From SZUA-37 sp964472525 (GTDB lineage Bacteria > Pseudomonadota > Gammaproteobacteria > UBA6429 > Thiohalophilaceae), in contig CAYYLL010000014.1 in the NCBI GenBank assembly GCA_964472525.1, positions 1 through 64,000 of the forward strand: DNA of 64,000 bases, in the 5' to 3' direction. Made by a program: the position numbers and the translations under genes. The notes under the pieces are model-generated. The model had not been told where the DNA came from, searched no databases, and saw only the letters and a program-made list of their open reading frames with translations. Shown here in pieces: positions 45,814-53,806 of the stretch; the first letter of the stretch is position 1; every line of letters begins with the position of its first letter.

Positions 45814-46359
45814 TTATTGGTAACGATTGTGTTTTTCTAAAAAACTGGTATGCACGGGGAAATGTTTATTTTTTCGGTCTTCAAAGTAACGTTTTAAAGT
45901 AAAGTCGATAGTGCGAAAAGCGAGATTATCCCAAGGTATTTGTTTTTCAGTAAAAAGTTGCACATCGAGGCTTTCAATGCCTGCTGAAAAATTCAGGTCA
46001 GTCAGATTAGCCAGATACAGCATATAAATCTGATCAATATTAGGCAAGCTGATAACGGTGTAGAGTTTTGTTATTTCCAGATTGGCATTGGCTTCTTCAA
46101 CCGATTCTCGGATTGCAGCCTGTTCTAAGGTTTCGTCATTTTCCATAAAACCGGCTGGTAATGTCCAGTAGCCATAACGAGGTTCAATCGCCCGTTTGCA
46201 GAGCAATATCTTGTCTTCCCAAACAGGCAAGCAGCCAGTAACAATTTTTGGATTCTGGTAGTGAATAACATTACAGTGCGAGCAAACATGGCGTTGCCGA
46301 TTATCACCATCGGGGATTTTTAATTCAACTGCTTTGCCACATTTACTACAATAATTCAT
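45814..46359 (-). CDS. Nudix hydrolase with N-terminal zinc ribbon
   Basis: The 181-residue product starts M-N-Y-C-S-K-C-G-K and has a second knuckle C-S-H-C-N, forming a zinc ribbon. A complete Nudix box follows (G-F-M-E-N-D-E then R-E-S-V-E-E-A) near residues 72-94. It hydrolyses a nucleoside diphosphate derivative, possibly NADH- or ADP-ribose-like given similarity to the NudC ribbon; the substrate is uncertain. I use ATG 46359, the usual family start, although a GTG at 46374 is in frame. Confidence 0.88.
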   Translation of the reverse strand: MNYCSKCGKAVELKIPDGDNRQRHVCSHCNVIHYQNPKIVTGCLPVWEDKILLCKRAIEPRYGYWTLPAGFMENDETLEQAAIRESVEEANANLEITKLYTVISLPNIDQIYMLYLANLTDLNFSAGIESLDVQLFTEKQIPWDNLAFRTIDFTLKRYFEDRKNKHFPVHTSFLEKHNRYQ

Positions 46360-46383
46360 CGTCTGGGTTGCCACGAAAGGGTA

Positions 46384-46668
46384 TTATTTTTTACCACCGG
46401 GAGCCTGAAATCCATCAGGTAATCCACCTAGCTCACCTTCTTTGAATAAAAACCCTAACATATGTTGTTCAATAATTTGTATTGCAGCAGGATCGGCTGT
46501 ATTGAGCTGGTTTTCATTAATAATGCTGGTAAGTCGCTCGAGCCATTTGGTCCAGCCCTCATTCGAAATATTTTCGTAAATACGTTGACCCAGTTCACCT
46601 GGCATTGGAACCGATCCGAGCCCTTCTGCTTCTTTATTTAAGTATTGACAAAAAACCATACGCGACAT
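46384..46668 (-). CDS. yggX: Probable Fe(2+)-trafficking protein YggX
   Basis: The 94-residue cytoplasmic protein matches the YggX family throughout: M-V-F-C-Q-Y-L-N-K-E-A-E-G-L at the N-terminus, then P-G-E-L-G-Q-R-I-Y-E-N-I-S and W-L-E-R-L-T. YggX protects Fe-S clusters from oxidative damage; in many gammaproteobacteria it is next to mutY, which is not the case here. It probably forms an operon with the Nudix gene. Confidence 0.95.
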   Translation of the reverse strand: MSRMVFCQYLNKEAEGLGSVPMPGELGQRIYENISNEGWTKWLERLTSIINENQLNTADPAAIQIIEQHMLGFLFKEGELGGLPDGFQAPGGKK

Positions 46669-46845
46669 AATGCTTACCTCAAAATTGGAGCGCTTATTTT
46701 AAACAACTACACCCCTTTTTGATATATTTTATTGGAAATTATTTTTTAATGGGGGGGGAAGACTTTAAAATACGTTTTTTGTTGACGAAGGGGGGTGCCA
46801 TGTTCTGAAATATGAACCGGTTCCGCTTTTCTTTGCTGAATGACA

Positions 46846-46872
46846 TTGACAATCACTATCCCGAGCTAGACT
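46846..46872 (+). promoter_or_regulatory. Candidate sigma-70 promoter of rpfF
   Basis: TTGACA at 46846-46851 is a perfect -35 box. TAGACT at 46867-46872 is a 4/6 match to the -10 box, with a short 15-nt spacer. The rpfF ATG is 44 nt downstream. Confidence 0.35.
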
Positions 46873-46915
46873 CTAGGTACGTGTGTTTATTTTCGCAGCA
46901 AATAAGGAGAATGCG

Positions 46916-47797
46916 ATGAGTTTGGTAGCCGGTCATAAACTGAATTGTTTTGGTCCCTTTCAACAACTTACCCCCCACTACGATGCGGATTTGCAGTGCC
47001 TATGGTATGAAATGCAAGCCTCCCCTCGACCTTGTTTTACCCCAACCCTGCTAGCTGAAATAGCTGACTTTCAGGAACAGGTTGAGCAAGTGGTTAGGCG
47101 TAAGGAACTAGCGGTTTCTTATCTGGTATTGTCTTCGGATGTGCCGGGGGTTTTTAATCTTGGCGGTGATCTTGATCTGTTCCGCCAACACATTGAACAA
47201 CGCGACCGTCAGGGGTTATTGGCGTATGCAAAAGCTTGTATTGATGTGCTATTTCTAAATGCAGCTCACCTGCATTTACCTTTAACCACTATTTCACTGG
47301 TACAGGGCAGCGCCCTAGGCGGTGGTTTTGAAGCCGCTTTATCCAGTTCGGTGCTGATTGCTGAAAAGGGTACTGAACTGGGATTACCTGAAATTTTATT
47401 TAACCTGTTTCCGGGTATGGGGGCTTATAGCTTATTGTCACGTAAGCTCGGTTTTCAAGGTGCGGAGGCACTTATTACGGCGGGTAGATTATTCAGTGCC
47501 GAAGAATTACACGAACTGGGTGTTGTTGATGAATTGGCCGAACCCGGTGAAGGGCGGCAGGCTGTACGTCAATATATTCGTCGTCACAGCCGAGCCAGTA
47601 ATGGTTTGCAGGCGATCCGTCGGGTACGGGAATATCTTAATCCGCTAACCTATGACGAGCTGATGGATGTGGCGGTGATTTGGGTCGATGCGGCCTTGAA
47701 TTTGACCGAGCGGGATCTGCGGATGATGAGCAAATTAGTTGGCGCTCAAAATCGGTTAAAACCAGCCAAAGATAGCCCAGCATTGGCTTTGGTTTAG
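46916..47797 (+). CDS. rpfF: RpfF-like DSF synthase (crotonase superfamily)
   Basis: RpfF makes cis-2-unsaturated fatty acid quorum signals (diffusible signal factor) from acyl-ACP. The 293-residue product has the RpfF-specific opening with S-P-R-P-C-F-T, then G-V-F-N-L-G-G-D-L-D-L-F. The two catalytic-glutamate segments are L-G-G-G-F-E-A-A-L and L-P-E-I-L-F-N-L-F-P-G-M-G. These distinguish it from ordinary enoyl-CoA hydratases. ATG 46916 has AAGGAG six bases upstream. No rpfC or rpfG sensor genes are adjacent, so the receptor must lie elsewhere. Confidence 0.85.
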   Translation: MSLVAGHKLNCFGPFQQLTPHYDADLQCLWYEMQASPRPCFTPTLLAEIADFQEQVEQVVRRKELAVSYLVLSSDVPGVFNLGGDLDLFRQHIEQRDRQGLLAYAKACIDVLFLNAAHLHLPLTTISLVQGSALGGGFEAALSSSVLIAEKGTELGLPEILFNLFPGMGAYSLLSRKLGFQGAEALITAGRLFSAEELHELGVVDELAEPGEGRQAVRQYIRRHSRASNGLQAIRRVREYLNPLTYDELMDVAVIWVDAALNLTERDLRMMSKLVGAQNRLKPAKDSPALALV

Positions 47798-48050
47798 TCT
47801 TTATGCTTGGCTATTAATAGTATCGGCTTTTCGTTAGTCCTCGAACATACAATTCACTAGTCCCCTCATAAAGAGGGGTATAACCTTGATTCTAAAAGGG
47901 AAATAGGGCTGCTTACATGTAAAAAATGGGCTTGAATTTTAAATATATGGTATTATCTATACTATATATAGTCATTTGAACAAGGCCAATCTGGGTATTA
48001 ATGCTGAGTATCAATACCAAGTATAAATTAAAGAACACTGGAGAATAAAG

Positions 48051-48452
48051 ATGAATGCAGCCGTTGCCGAATTTAACACAAGTATTACTGCCGAAGAATT
48101 TAAAGTATCTGGGACTGCAGGTGAGCAAATTGCTGGCCTAATGGCCGCTGCCGAGGATCCTGTTGAAGGTATTCGTGTTTTTGTATCCGGTGGTGGTTGT
48201 GGTGGCATGACTTACGGCATGACCTATGCCGATACTATTCACCCGCACGACAAAGTATTAGAAGGTGACGGTTATAAAGTAGTGGTTGATGCGGTGGCAC
48301 TTGCGTATTTAAATGGTTCTGATATTGATTATACAAATGATGGCTTAAATGCTTCGTTTGTTTTCAATAATGTTTTTAAAGCTGTTGGTGGTTCAGGCGG
48401 TTGTGGTGGTTGTGGCGGCGCGAGTGGCGGTGGCGGTGGTGGCTGTGCATAA
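48051..48452 (+). CDS. A-type Fe-S carrier (HesB/IscA-like) with Gly/Cys-rich tail
   Basis: The 133-residue protein has the HesB fold pattern: G-T-A-G-E-Q-I near residue 21, I-R-V-F-V-S-G-G-G-C-G-G-M with Cys50, and a strand pattern ending in S-F-V-F-N-N-V. The usual C-terminal C-G-C-G is replaced by a glycine-rich tail carrying Cys118, Cys121 and Cys132. The N-terminus has ten extra residues. The protein may deliver a cluster to the radical SAM enzyme two genes downstream, or could itself be a modification substrate. AGGAG-like GGAG precedes the ATG. Confidence 0.8.
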   Translation: MNAAVAEFNTSITAEEFKVSGTAGEQIAGLMAAAEDPVEGIRVFVSGGGCGGMTYGMTYADTIHPHDKVLEGDGYKVVVDAVALAYLNGSDIDYTNDGLNASFVFNNVFKAVGGSGGCGGCGGASGGGGGGCA

Positions 48453-48454
48453 GA

Positions 48455-49780
48455 TTGTCCGCTGTTATTCCTAAAAAACATCTCAGCCAAAGTATTTTAT
48501 TGATTGCACCGCATGGTAGTTATCGAACCATGCGGTATCTTCAAGCCGCTTCCCGGCTCGCCTTAAACGTTGTTATTGTATCCGAAGGTGAGCATTCTAT
48601 TGTGTCAGCATATGCACAAGGTTTGCACGTACAGTTCGACCATCAAAAAGAAGCATTACACACTATTTTAGCGGGTGTAGCCCACACACAAGTGCTTGCG
48701 GTTATTGGGACGGACGATTCAGTGATAGAGCTTGCCGCAATGGTGGCTCAGCACTTAGGTTTGGTACATAACAATGTGAACGCAGCGCGCTTTGCCCGAC
48801 GTAAAGATTTTTCACGTGAGGTATTGGATAAAAATAATGTTCCAATCCCGCGTTATCAACGGCTTGCACTGCAAGCAATCATAGACCAACTCGATACTAA
48901 TACTAATATTGATTTTCCTGCTGTAATCAAACCCTTGGCTTTATCGGCGAGTCGGGGAGTTATTCGCGTGAATAACAACGACGAACTCACTAGTGCAGCA
49001 AAAAGAATTAAAGCCTTATTGGCGCAACAGACTGATTTAGAAACGGTAGAAAAAGAACAGGTTCTATTAGAAGAATATATTCACGGTGATGAAATTGCAG
49101 TTGAGGGCATTGTTGATAATGGAACGTTTAAACTACTTACTATTTTTGATAAGCCGGATGCATTGTATGGCCCCTTTTTTGAAGAAACCTATTACATTAC
49201 CCCCACAAGATTAACCACAATACAGATTAAACGTGTAACGGATATTGTGCAGTTAGCTTGTGAAGCTTATGGAATTAAAACGGGGCCCGTACATGCCGAA
49301 TGTCGTTTGCGCGGAGCCGATGTTTTTTTAATTGAAATGGCCGCGCGTACCATTGGTGGTTTATGCAGTGATATTTTAGAGTATGGGCTGGGTTGCTCTT
49401 TAGAGGATATCGTTTTAAGTCAGGCGACCGGCCAATTTAAAGATTTGCCCGGTAGTAAAATATTTTCCGAGACAGCAGCGGGTGTGATGATGATACCCGT
49501 TCCAAAACAAGGCATCCTTAAACGTATTGAAGGTTTGCTTGAGGCTGGAAAAATTGAATTTATTGAAGATATCAATATTCAATTGCGTGACGGTTACGAA
49601 CTTATACCCTTACCCGAAGGCAATAGTTACTTAGGGTTTATTTTTGCTCGAGCGCCACAGTTTGAGCAAGTGGAACAGGCCTTGCGGGCAGCGTATGCTT
49701 GTTTAAATATTGTGGTTGCACCATTGTGGAAGATAGACAACATTGATAACCAGAAATTAATAACGGGAACAGATAAATGA
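48455..49780 (+). CDS. ATP-grasp domain ligase
   Basis: The 441-residue cytoplasmic protein has a Rossmann-like N-domain (I-L-L-I-A-P-H-G-S-Y-R) and an ATP-grasp fold. The nucleotide loop is V-I-K-P-L-A-L-S-A-S-R-G-V, with E-Y-I-H-G-D-E-I-A-V-E-G near the middle and the metal site I-E-M-A-A-R-T-I-G-G near residue 290. Such enzymes ligate a carboxylate to an amine or thiol. It resembles carbamoyl-phosphate-synthase-like or amino-acid ligases, with the substrate unknown. The start is TTG 48455, three bases after the carrier stop; ORF sequence further upstream is the carrier gene read out of frame. Confidence 0.8.
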   Translation: MSAVIPKKHLSQSILLIAPHGSYRTMRYLQAASRLALNVVIVSEGEHSIVSAYAQGLHVQFDHQKEALHTILAGVAHTQVLAVIGTDDSVIELAAMVAQHLGLVHNNVNAARFARRKDFSREVLDKNNVPIPRYQRLALQAIIDQLDTNTNIDFPAVIKPLALSASRGVIRVNNNDELTSAAKRIKALLAQQTDLETVEKEQVLLEEYIHGDEIAVEGIVDNGTFKLLTIFDKPDALYGPFFEETYYITPTRLTTIQIKRVTDIVQLACEAYGIKTGPVHAECRLRGADVFLIEMAARTIGGLCSDILEYGLGCSLEDIVLSQATGQFKDLPGSKIFSETAAGVMMIPVPKQGILKRIEGLLEAGKIEFIEDINIQLRDGYELIPLPEGNSYLGFIFARAPQFEQVEQALRAAYACLNIVVAPLWKIDNIDNQKLITGTDK

Positions 49781-50841
49781 GTAGTTTAGAAGCAAGACCA
49801 GAACATTATCAACTCGTTGAAACTATGTTGCAGGATAAGCAAGACGATGGCACGACACGTTGTAACCTGTGCCTATGGCGTTGCCGCTTACGCCATGGTC
49901 AGCGTGGTTTTTGTCAGGCACACGTTAATCGTAATGGGACTTTGTATAATCTTTCATATGGCATTATTTCTGCTCTGGATATTGATAATATTGAAGATAA
50001 GCCGGTAAAACATTTTAGACCGGGTACTCAAGTATTATCCGTTGGAAGTTATGGTTGTAGTTTTCGTTGCGATGGTTGTCATAATCTCGATATATCATGG
50101 GGGGTTACCGCACTCGATGAGCTCGCACGGGGTGAGTCAACGGCCGCTTATGTGACAGCCGAACAACTGGTTGAAACGGCGTTACGTTTTAATGTACAAG
50201 GGATTGCATTCACCTATTCTGAACCGGCCGTCTGGCTAGAATATATTGTTGATGTTGCCAAAGTAGCAAAAGAAAAGGGTTTGTATATTCTTTATGTCTC
50301 TAATAGCTATGTAACGGACGAAGCACTGGAAGTGGTTGCTCCGTATATTGATGTACTCTGTTCCGACATTAAAAGTCTAGAGGATGATTTTTATAAAGAT
50401 ATTTGTCGCAAATCATCAGTGGACGAAGTATTGCACTCAATTAAGAAAGCACATGAGCTTGGCATTCATGTGGAAACGCGGACTAATATTATTCCAACTA
50501 AAAATGATAATCTTGAAATGTTAACGAATATCGCCAAATGGATTAAAGATAATCTGGGTGAAAATAGCCCTTGGCATATTACTAAATTTTTCCCCGCTTA
50601 TAAATTAAGCCATATTGAACCAACACCCTCACTGATTATGCAGCAAACTCTGGATGCGGCTAAAGCGATTGGTTTAAAACATGTTTATAAATATGATGAC
50701 AAGGGCTGTGACTGTGCCACTGACAATTTACCCATTAGCTCATTTTTACAGGGTAATGCAGAGTCGATTCATGCCGTTAAAAAATGTGCAGCCGCGTGTT
50801 GTGGCGATGAAGGGGTGTTGCTCAAGAAATATGAAGAATAA
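49777..50841 (+). CDS. Radical SAM protein, AmmeMemoRadiSam/PflA-like
   Basis: The 354-residue protein begins with a Cys-rich segment (C-N-L-C-L-W-R-C-R-L-R-H-G-Q-R-G-F-C) of the AmmeMemoRadiSam-associated enzymes. The radical SAM CX3CX2C motif follows at residues 94-101 (G-C-S-F-R-C-D-G-C-H-N). A partial TIM barrel ends near residue 300. The last 60 residues have six more cysteines (G-C-D-C, K-K-C-A-A-A-C-C), unusual for this group and possibly an auxiliary cluster site. Its ATG overlaps the ATP-grasp stop by four bases. No Memo or AMMECR1 gene is adjacent. Confidence 0.85.
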   Translation: MSSLEARPEHYQLVETMLQDKQDDGTTRCNLCLWRCRLRHGQRGFCQAHVNRNGTLYNLSYGIISALDIDNIEDKPVKHFRPGTQVLSVGSYGCSFRCDGCHNLDISWGVTALDELARGESTAAYVTAEQLVETALRFNVQGIAFTYSEPAVWLEYIVDVAKVAKEKGLYILYVSNSYVTDEALEVVAPYIDVLCSDIKSLEDDFYKDICRKSSVDEVLHSIKKAHELGIHVETRTNIIPTKNDNLEMLTNIAKWIKDNLGENSPWHITKFFPAYKLSHIEPTPSLIMQQTLDAAKAIGLKHVYKYDDKGCDCATDNLPISSFLQGNAESIHAVKKCAAACCGDEGVLLKKYEE

Positions 50842-50849
50842 AGAATATT

Positions 50850-51317
50850 TTATTTGCGGAGTTGTTGTATTTGGCTCTCCTTAATAATTTGATAGCTGTT
50901 GTTACCCCAAGCATTGCGTTCATAACTTATAATAGCAGCAAGGTTTTTGTTATTTAGAATATTTTTATAAGCAGGCATTGAACGTTTTGGTTTGCCTTGT
51001 AAAACAATTTTAATGTGTTGCTGTGGGTCACCTTTCATCAGGCTGTTATTTTTAAGTGCAGGCGCCCCTATCAAATGTTGGCCTTGTCCTTTGGCTCCAT
51101 GACAACCGCCGCAATTTAATTGATATAAGTGGTGGCCATATTCTAAAGTTTTTAACTGGGATTCTTTCCATGTGTGATTGTTTGTATTCCAGTTATCTTT
51201 TGCCTTATCCATGCTAAAGGCGTGTGATGAGTTATCTCTTTGGCAGCTTGTTATTAATAAACTGCTAAAAATAAATACAAATATAATTACCGGTTTCTGT
51301 ACATGGAAATAAGGCAT
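50850..51317 (-). CDS. Class I cytochrome c lipoprotein
   Basis: The 155-residue product has a lipobox (L-I-T-S-C near residue 25). One heme motif is C-G-G-C-H-G near residue 73, and the axial Met candidate lies in K-R-S-M-P-A-Y. The end (Y-E-R-N-A-W-G-N-N) resembles the cytochrome c domain at the C-terminus of cytochrome oxidase subunit II. It is likely a membrane-tethered electron carrier. It is convergent with the radical SAM gene, with eight bases between. Confidence 0.85.
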   Translation of the reverse strand: MPYFHVQKPVIIFVFIFSSLLITSCQRDNSSHAFSMDKAKDNWNTNNHTWKESQLKTLEYGHHLYQLNCGGCHGAKGQGQHLIGAPALKNNSLMKGDPQQHIKIVLQGKPKRSMPAYKNILNNKNLAAIISYERNAWGNNSYQIIKESQIQQLRK

Positions 51318-51366
51318 AACTCAAAGTATACTCTATGCTAATTATTTATTTTAGTCTGAATAGAAT

Positions 51367-51987
51367 ATGACACAGCTTTCCTTAAAACGTTTACAGACTA
51401 ATATTAAAAAATGTCACCTTTGTAAAAATATGCAAAGTCAACCGGTATTGGGGAATCCGGTAATGTCAAAAATATTATTGGTTGGTCAGGCACCGGGAAT
51501 TAAAGAAAAAGATATTCATAAACCTTTTGCATGGACAGCTGGTAAAACATTGTTTAAATGGTTTGGTTCGCTAGGCGTTGACGAAGATATGTTTCGTAAT
51601 GCAGTGTATATGACTGCAGTATGTCGATGCTTCCCGGGTAAAAAACTAGTGAATAATATACCTAAAGGAGGCGATCGTGTTCCGGATAAAATCGAAATTA
51701 ATAATTGCGCAAACTGGTTACAAAAAGAAGTGGCAACTTTAAAGCCAGAGGTTATTATTCCCGTGGGAAAGTTGGCGATTAGCCAGATTATGTCGGTGAA
51801 TAAGCTGGATCAAATTATCGGGAAAAAGTTTAGGCTTGAATTTTATAAACATAGTGCGGATATTATACCGTTACCCCATCCATCGGGTGCATCAACATGG
51901 CATCAGCGTGATCCGGGTAAAGCATTATTAATGCAAGCGTTAAAAAAAATACAACAACATAGCGCTTGGCGTGATACGTTTAAATGA
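51367..51987 (+). CDS. Uracil-DNA glycosylase family protein (Fe-S type)
   Basis: The 206-residue protein has the family 4/5 layout: C-H-L-C at residues 16-19, V-G-Q-A-P-G-I motif A near 39, further cysteines in V-C-R-C-F and N-N-C-A-N, and the P-L-P-H-P-S-G motif near 175. The four expected cluster ligands can be made from these Cys. The residues around motif A differ from canonical family 4 (E-A-P-G), so uracil excision is likely but unproven. The stop overlaps the next ATG by four bases. Confidence 0.82.
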   Translation: MTQLSLKRLQTNIKKCHLCKNMQSQPVLGNPVMSKILLVGQAPGIKEKDIHKPFAWTAGKTLFKWFGSLGVDEDMFRNAVYMTAVCRCFPGKKLVNNIPKGGDRVPDKIEINNCANWLQKEVATLKPEVIIPVGKLAISQIMSVNKLDQIIGKKFRLEFYKHSADIIPLPHPSGASTWHQRDPGKALLMQALKKIQQHSAWRDTFK

Positions 51988-52841
51988 GTGCCGAATTACA
52001 ATTAACACTTGAGCAACGTATTTTGACGGACTGTGCTAAAGGTAATCTTGAACTACCAAGTTTGCCTGACATTGCTTTAAAAGTAAAAACAGCGGTGAAT
52101 GATCCGTCTAAAGGTTTCAATCAGATAGCAAAGCTGATTGAAATGGATCCTAATATTGCTGCCCGAGTGATTAAAATTGCAAATTCATCTATATTTTCAG
52201 GTTATCGTTTAACCTCCAGTTGTATGGAGGCAGTGGCAAGATTAGGTTTACATGTGGTACAAAATATTGTGATATGTGTAGCAGTCAATAATTTATTCGC
52301 TGCCCCTAATGCTCAATTACAGTATCAGTTAAAGAAAATACTGGAACATAGCAGACGCATGGGGGCGATAAGTTATGTGTTGGGATCCTTTATAAAAGGC
52401 AAGCAAGCAGAAAAAGCCATGTTGGCCGGGCTTATTTCTCAAATTGGTGCTTTGCCTATTATCAGTTATTTAAGCCGTCTTCCTGAATTAAAAGAAAATC
52501 CAAAATTTGCCGATCGCATTGTAAAAAAACTGTCGGGGCAAGTAGGTAAAATGATTCTAGAACAATGGAATTTCGACGAAGAATTGATTTGCGTTCCTGA
52601 AAATATAGACAACTGGTTCAGAGATGAAAAGCCGGAGGCGGATTATGCCGATATCATTATTGTTGCCAATGTGCATAGTATGTATGGGGTGGGTAGTCGG
52701 GGAGTAAATATTCCACCGTTAGTTGAAATCCCCGCCTTTCAAAAATTAGGTCTTAGTCAACTAGGACCACAAGCCAGTTTAGAAATATTACATGAAGCAC
52801 AGGAAGATATTCGACAGGCTGCAAAAATGCTAGTTTTATAA
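51984..52841 (+). CDS. HDOD-domain signalling protein
   Basis: The 285-residue single-domain HDOD protein has L-P-S-L-P-D-I-A-L-K-V, I-E-M-D-P-N-I-A-A-R-V-I-K-I-A-N-S and A-G-L-I-S-Q-I-G-A-L-P. HDOD proteins lack the catalytic HD metal site and act as regulators in c-di-GMP, chemotaxis or stress signalling. It is translationally coupled to the UDG-family gene. There is no response-regulator domain. Confidence 0.88.
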   Translation: MSAELQLTLEQRILTDCAKGNLELPSLPDIALKVKTAVNDPSKGFNQIAKLIEMDPNIAARVIKIANSSIFSGYRLTSSCMEAVARLGLHVVQNIVICVAVNNLFAAPNAQLQYQLKKILEHSRRMGAISYVLGSFIKGKQAEKAMLAGLISQIGALPIISYLSRLPELKENPKFADRIVKKLSGQVGKMILEQWNFDEELICVPENIDNWFRDEKPEADYADIIIVANVHSMYGVGSRGVNIPPLVEIPAFQKLGLSQLGPQASLEILHEAQEDIRQAAKMLVL

Positions 52842-52854
52842 ATTAAAGTGTATT

Positions 52855-53103
52855 TTATTCAAGCCATTCTATTACATAATAAATATACTGGCCTTCTGAT
52901 GATTTAGAGGGGCCTAACACCTGAGCCGCGTAGCGTTTGGTTTCCGGGTTAGACTGTTTCAGAGCCTCTTCTTTGTCCTGCTTTATCTCGACACAACTTT
53001 GCGGGATGCGGTGTCGGTTTGCTTTACGCCGTGGTGCATAAACGATGGCATATTGAATAGTGGATACATCTGTTTGTGGATCGGGTGGAACAAAGCCGCG
53101 CAT
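52855..53103 (-). CDS. Hypothetical protein, 82 aa
   Basis: Not recognised. A small soluble protein with P-P-D-P-Q-T-D near the start, a central basic A-P-R-R-K-A-N-R-H-R patch and an aromatic C-terminus (Y-I-Y-Y-V-I-E-W-L). It lies nine bases after the methyltransferase gene on the same strand, so it is probably in its operon. Confidence 0.5.
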   Translation of the reverse strand: MRGFVPPDPQTDVSTIQYAIVYAPRRKANRHRIPQSCVEIKQDKEEALKQSNPETKRYAAQVLGPSKSSEGQYIYYVIEWLE

Positions 53104-53112
53104 AGGGTTCTC

Positions 53113-53757
53113 TTATTGTTTTGCGTACACTTGGGTAAGCCAGACAGTCGTTTGATTTTGGAATATTTTTTGATAACCTTGTTGCATCACCCAGTTTTCA
53201 ATTTGTTCCGGATCATGCACGTAGGGTCGGAAATCAGAACCGCTTAGTTTCATTATCAGTGCCAGTATTTGTGTCCCCAAACGGGTGTACCATGTTTTGC
53301 GCGGGTAGGTGAGTGCATAAGCTGACAGACACTTGTCTAATGAGCGGTGTATGAGTGAATTGGCATCCGGGTAGCAGCAGACCACTTTGTCCATAATAAC
53401 AATATCAGCAGGTTCAACCGTATCGGCAATGGAGATAAAGTCACCCTCAAGATACGTTGTTTTTTCGGTTAGGTCTCGTTGTTTTGCCCAGTCTTTTGCT
53501 TCATCCAGCATTTTATTGGCAAGTTCTATTCCAGTGGCAGATTTAGCACCCTCCTCAATAAGGGTTTGATGCAAATGCCCAACACCACAGCCAATTTCAA
53601 GCAAGGTTTTATCTTTATACTTTGCCTGAGTTATTCCATCTATTAATTGTTGTTGAGAGGTTTCAAAGCCTTTTTTTGCAAAACGTCGTCGATAAGATTT
53701 TGCAAAAAATGAAAAGAATTTACCGGCAGACTGACTATGGGGGCAACAGCAGGGCAT
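53113..53757 (-). CDS. Class I SAM-dependent methyltransferase, BchM-like
   Basis: The 214-residue product has a Cys-rich start (M-P-C-C-C-P-H-S), motif I L-L-E-I-G-C-G-V-G-H near residue 56, G-I-E-L-A-N-K-M-L and the D-K-V-V-C-C-Y-P-D motif IV region. The layout is that of proteins annotated as Mg-protoporphyrin O-methyltransferase-like in non-phototrophs, where the true substrate is unknown. It starts 49 nt after the nucleotidyltransferase gene and could belong to the peptide-modification locus. Confidence 0.75.
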   Translation of the reverse strand: MPCCCPHSQSAGKFFSFFAKSYRRRFAKKGFETSQQQLIDGITQAKYKDKTLLEIGCGVGHLHQTLIEEGAKSATGIELANKMLDEAKDWAKQRDLTEKTTYLEGDFISIADTVEPADIVIMDKVVCCYPDANSLIHRSLDKCLSAYALTYPRKTWYTRLGTQILALIMKLSGSDFRPYVHDPEQIENWVMQQGYQKIFQNQTTVWLTQVYAKQ

Positions 53758-53806
53758 CGTAATTATTACCTAAATTAAGAAAAACAGTCTAAAGTTTAGA
53801 TGATTA

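Noticed and set aside
46752..46759. G8 homopolymer upstream of rpfF as a phase-variation tract
   Set aside because: It lies outside any ORF and about 90 nt before the candidate promoter, so no switching mechanism is evident; it may simply be a homopolymer or sequencing artefact.
46916..47797. Plain enoyl-CoA hydratase annotation
   Set aside because: The S-P-R-P-C-F opening, the G-V-F-N-L-G-G-D-L segment and both catalytic Glu contexts fit RpfF better.
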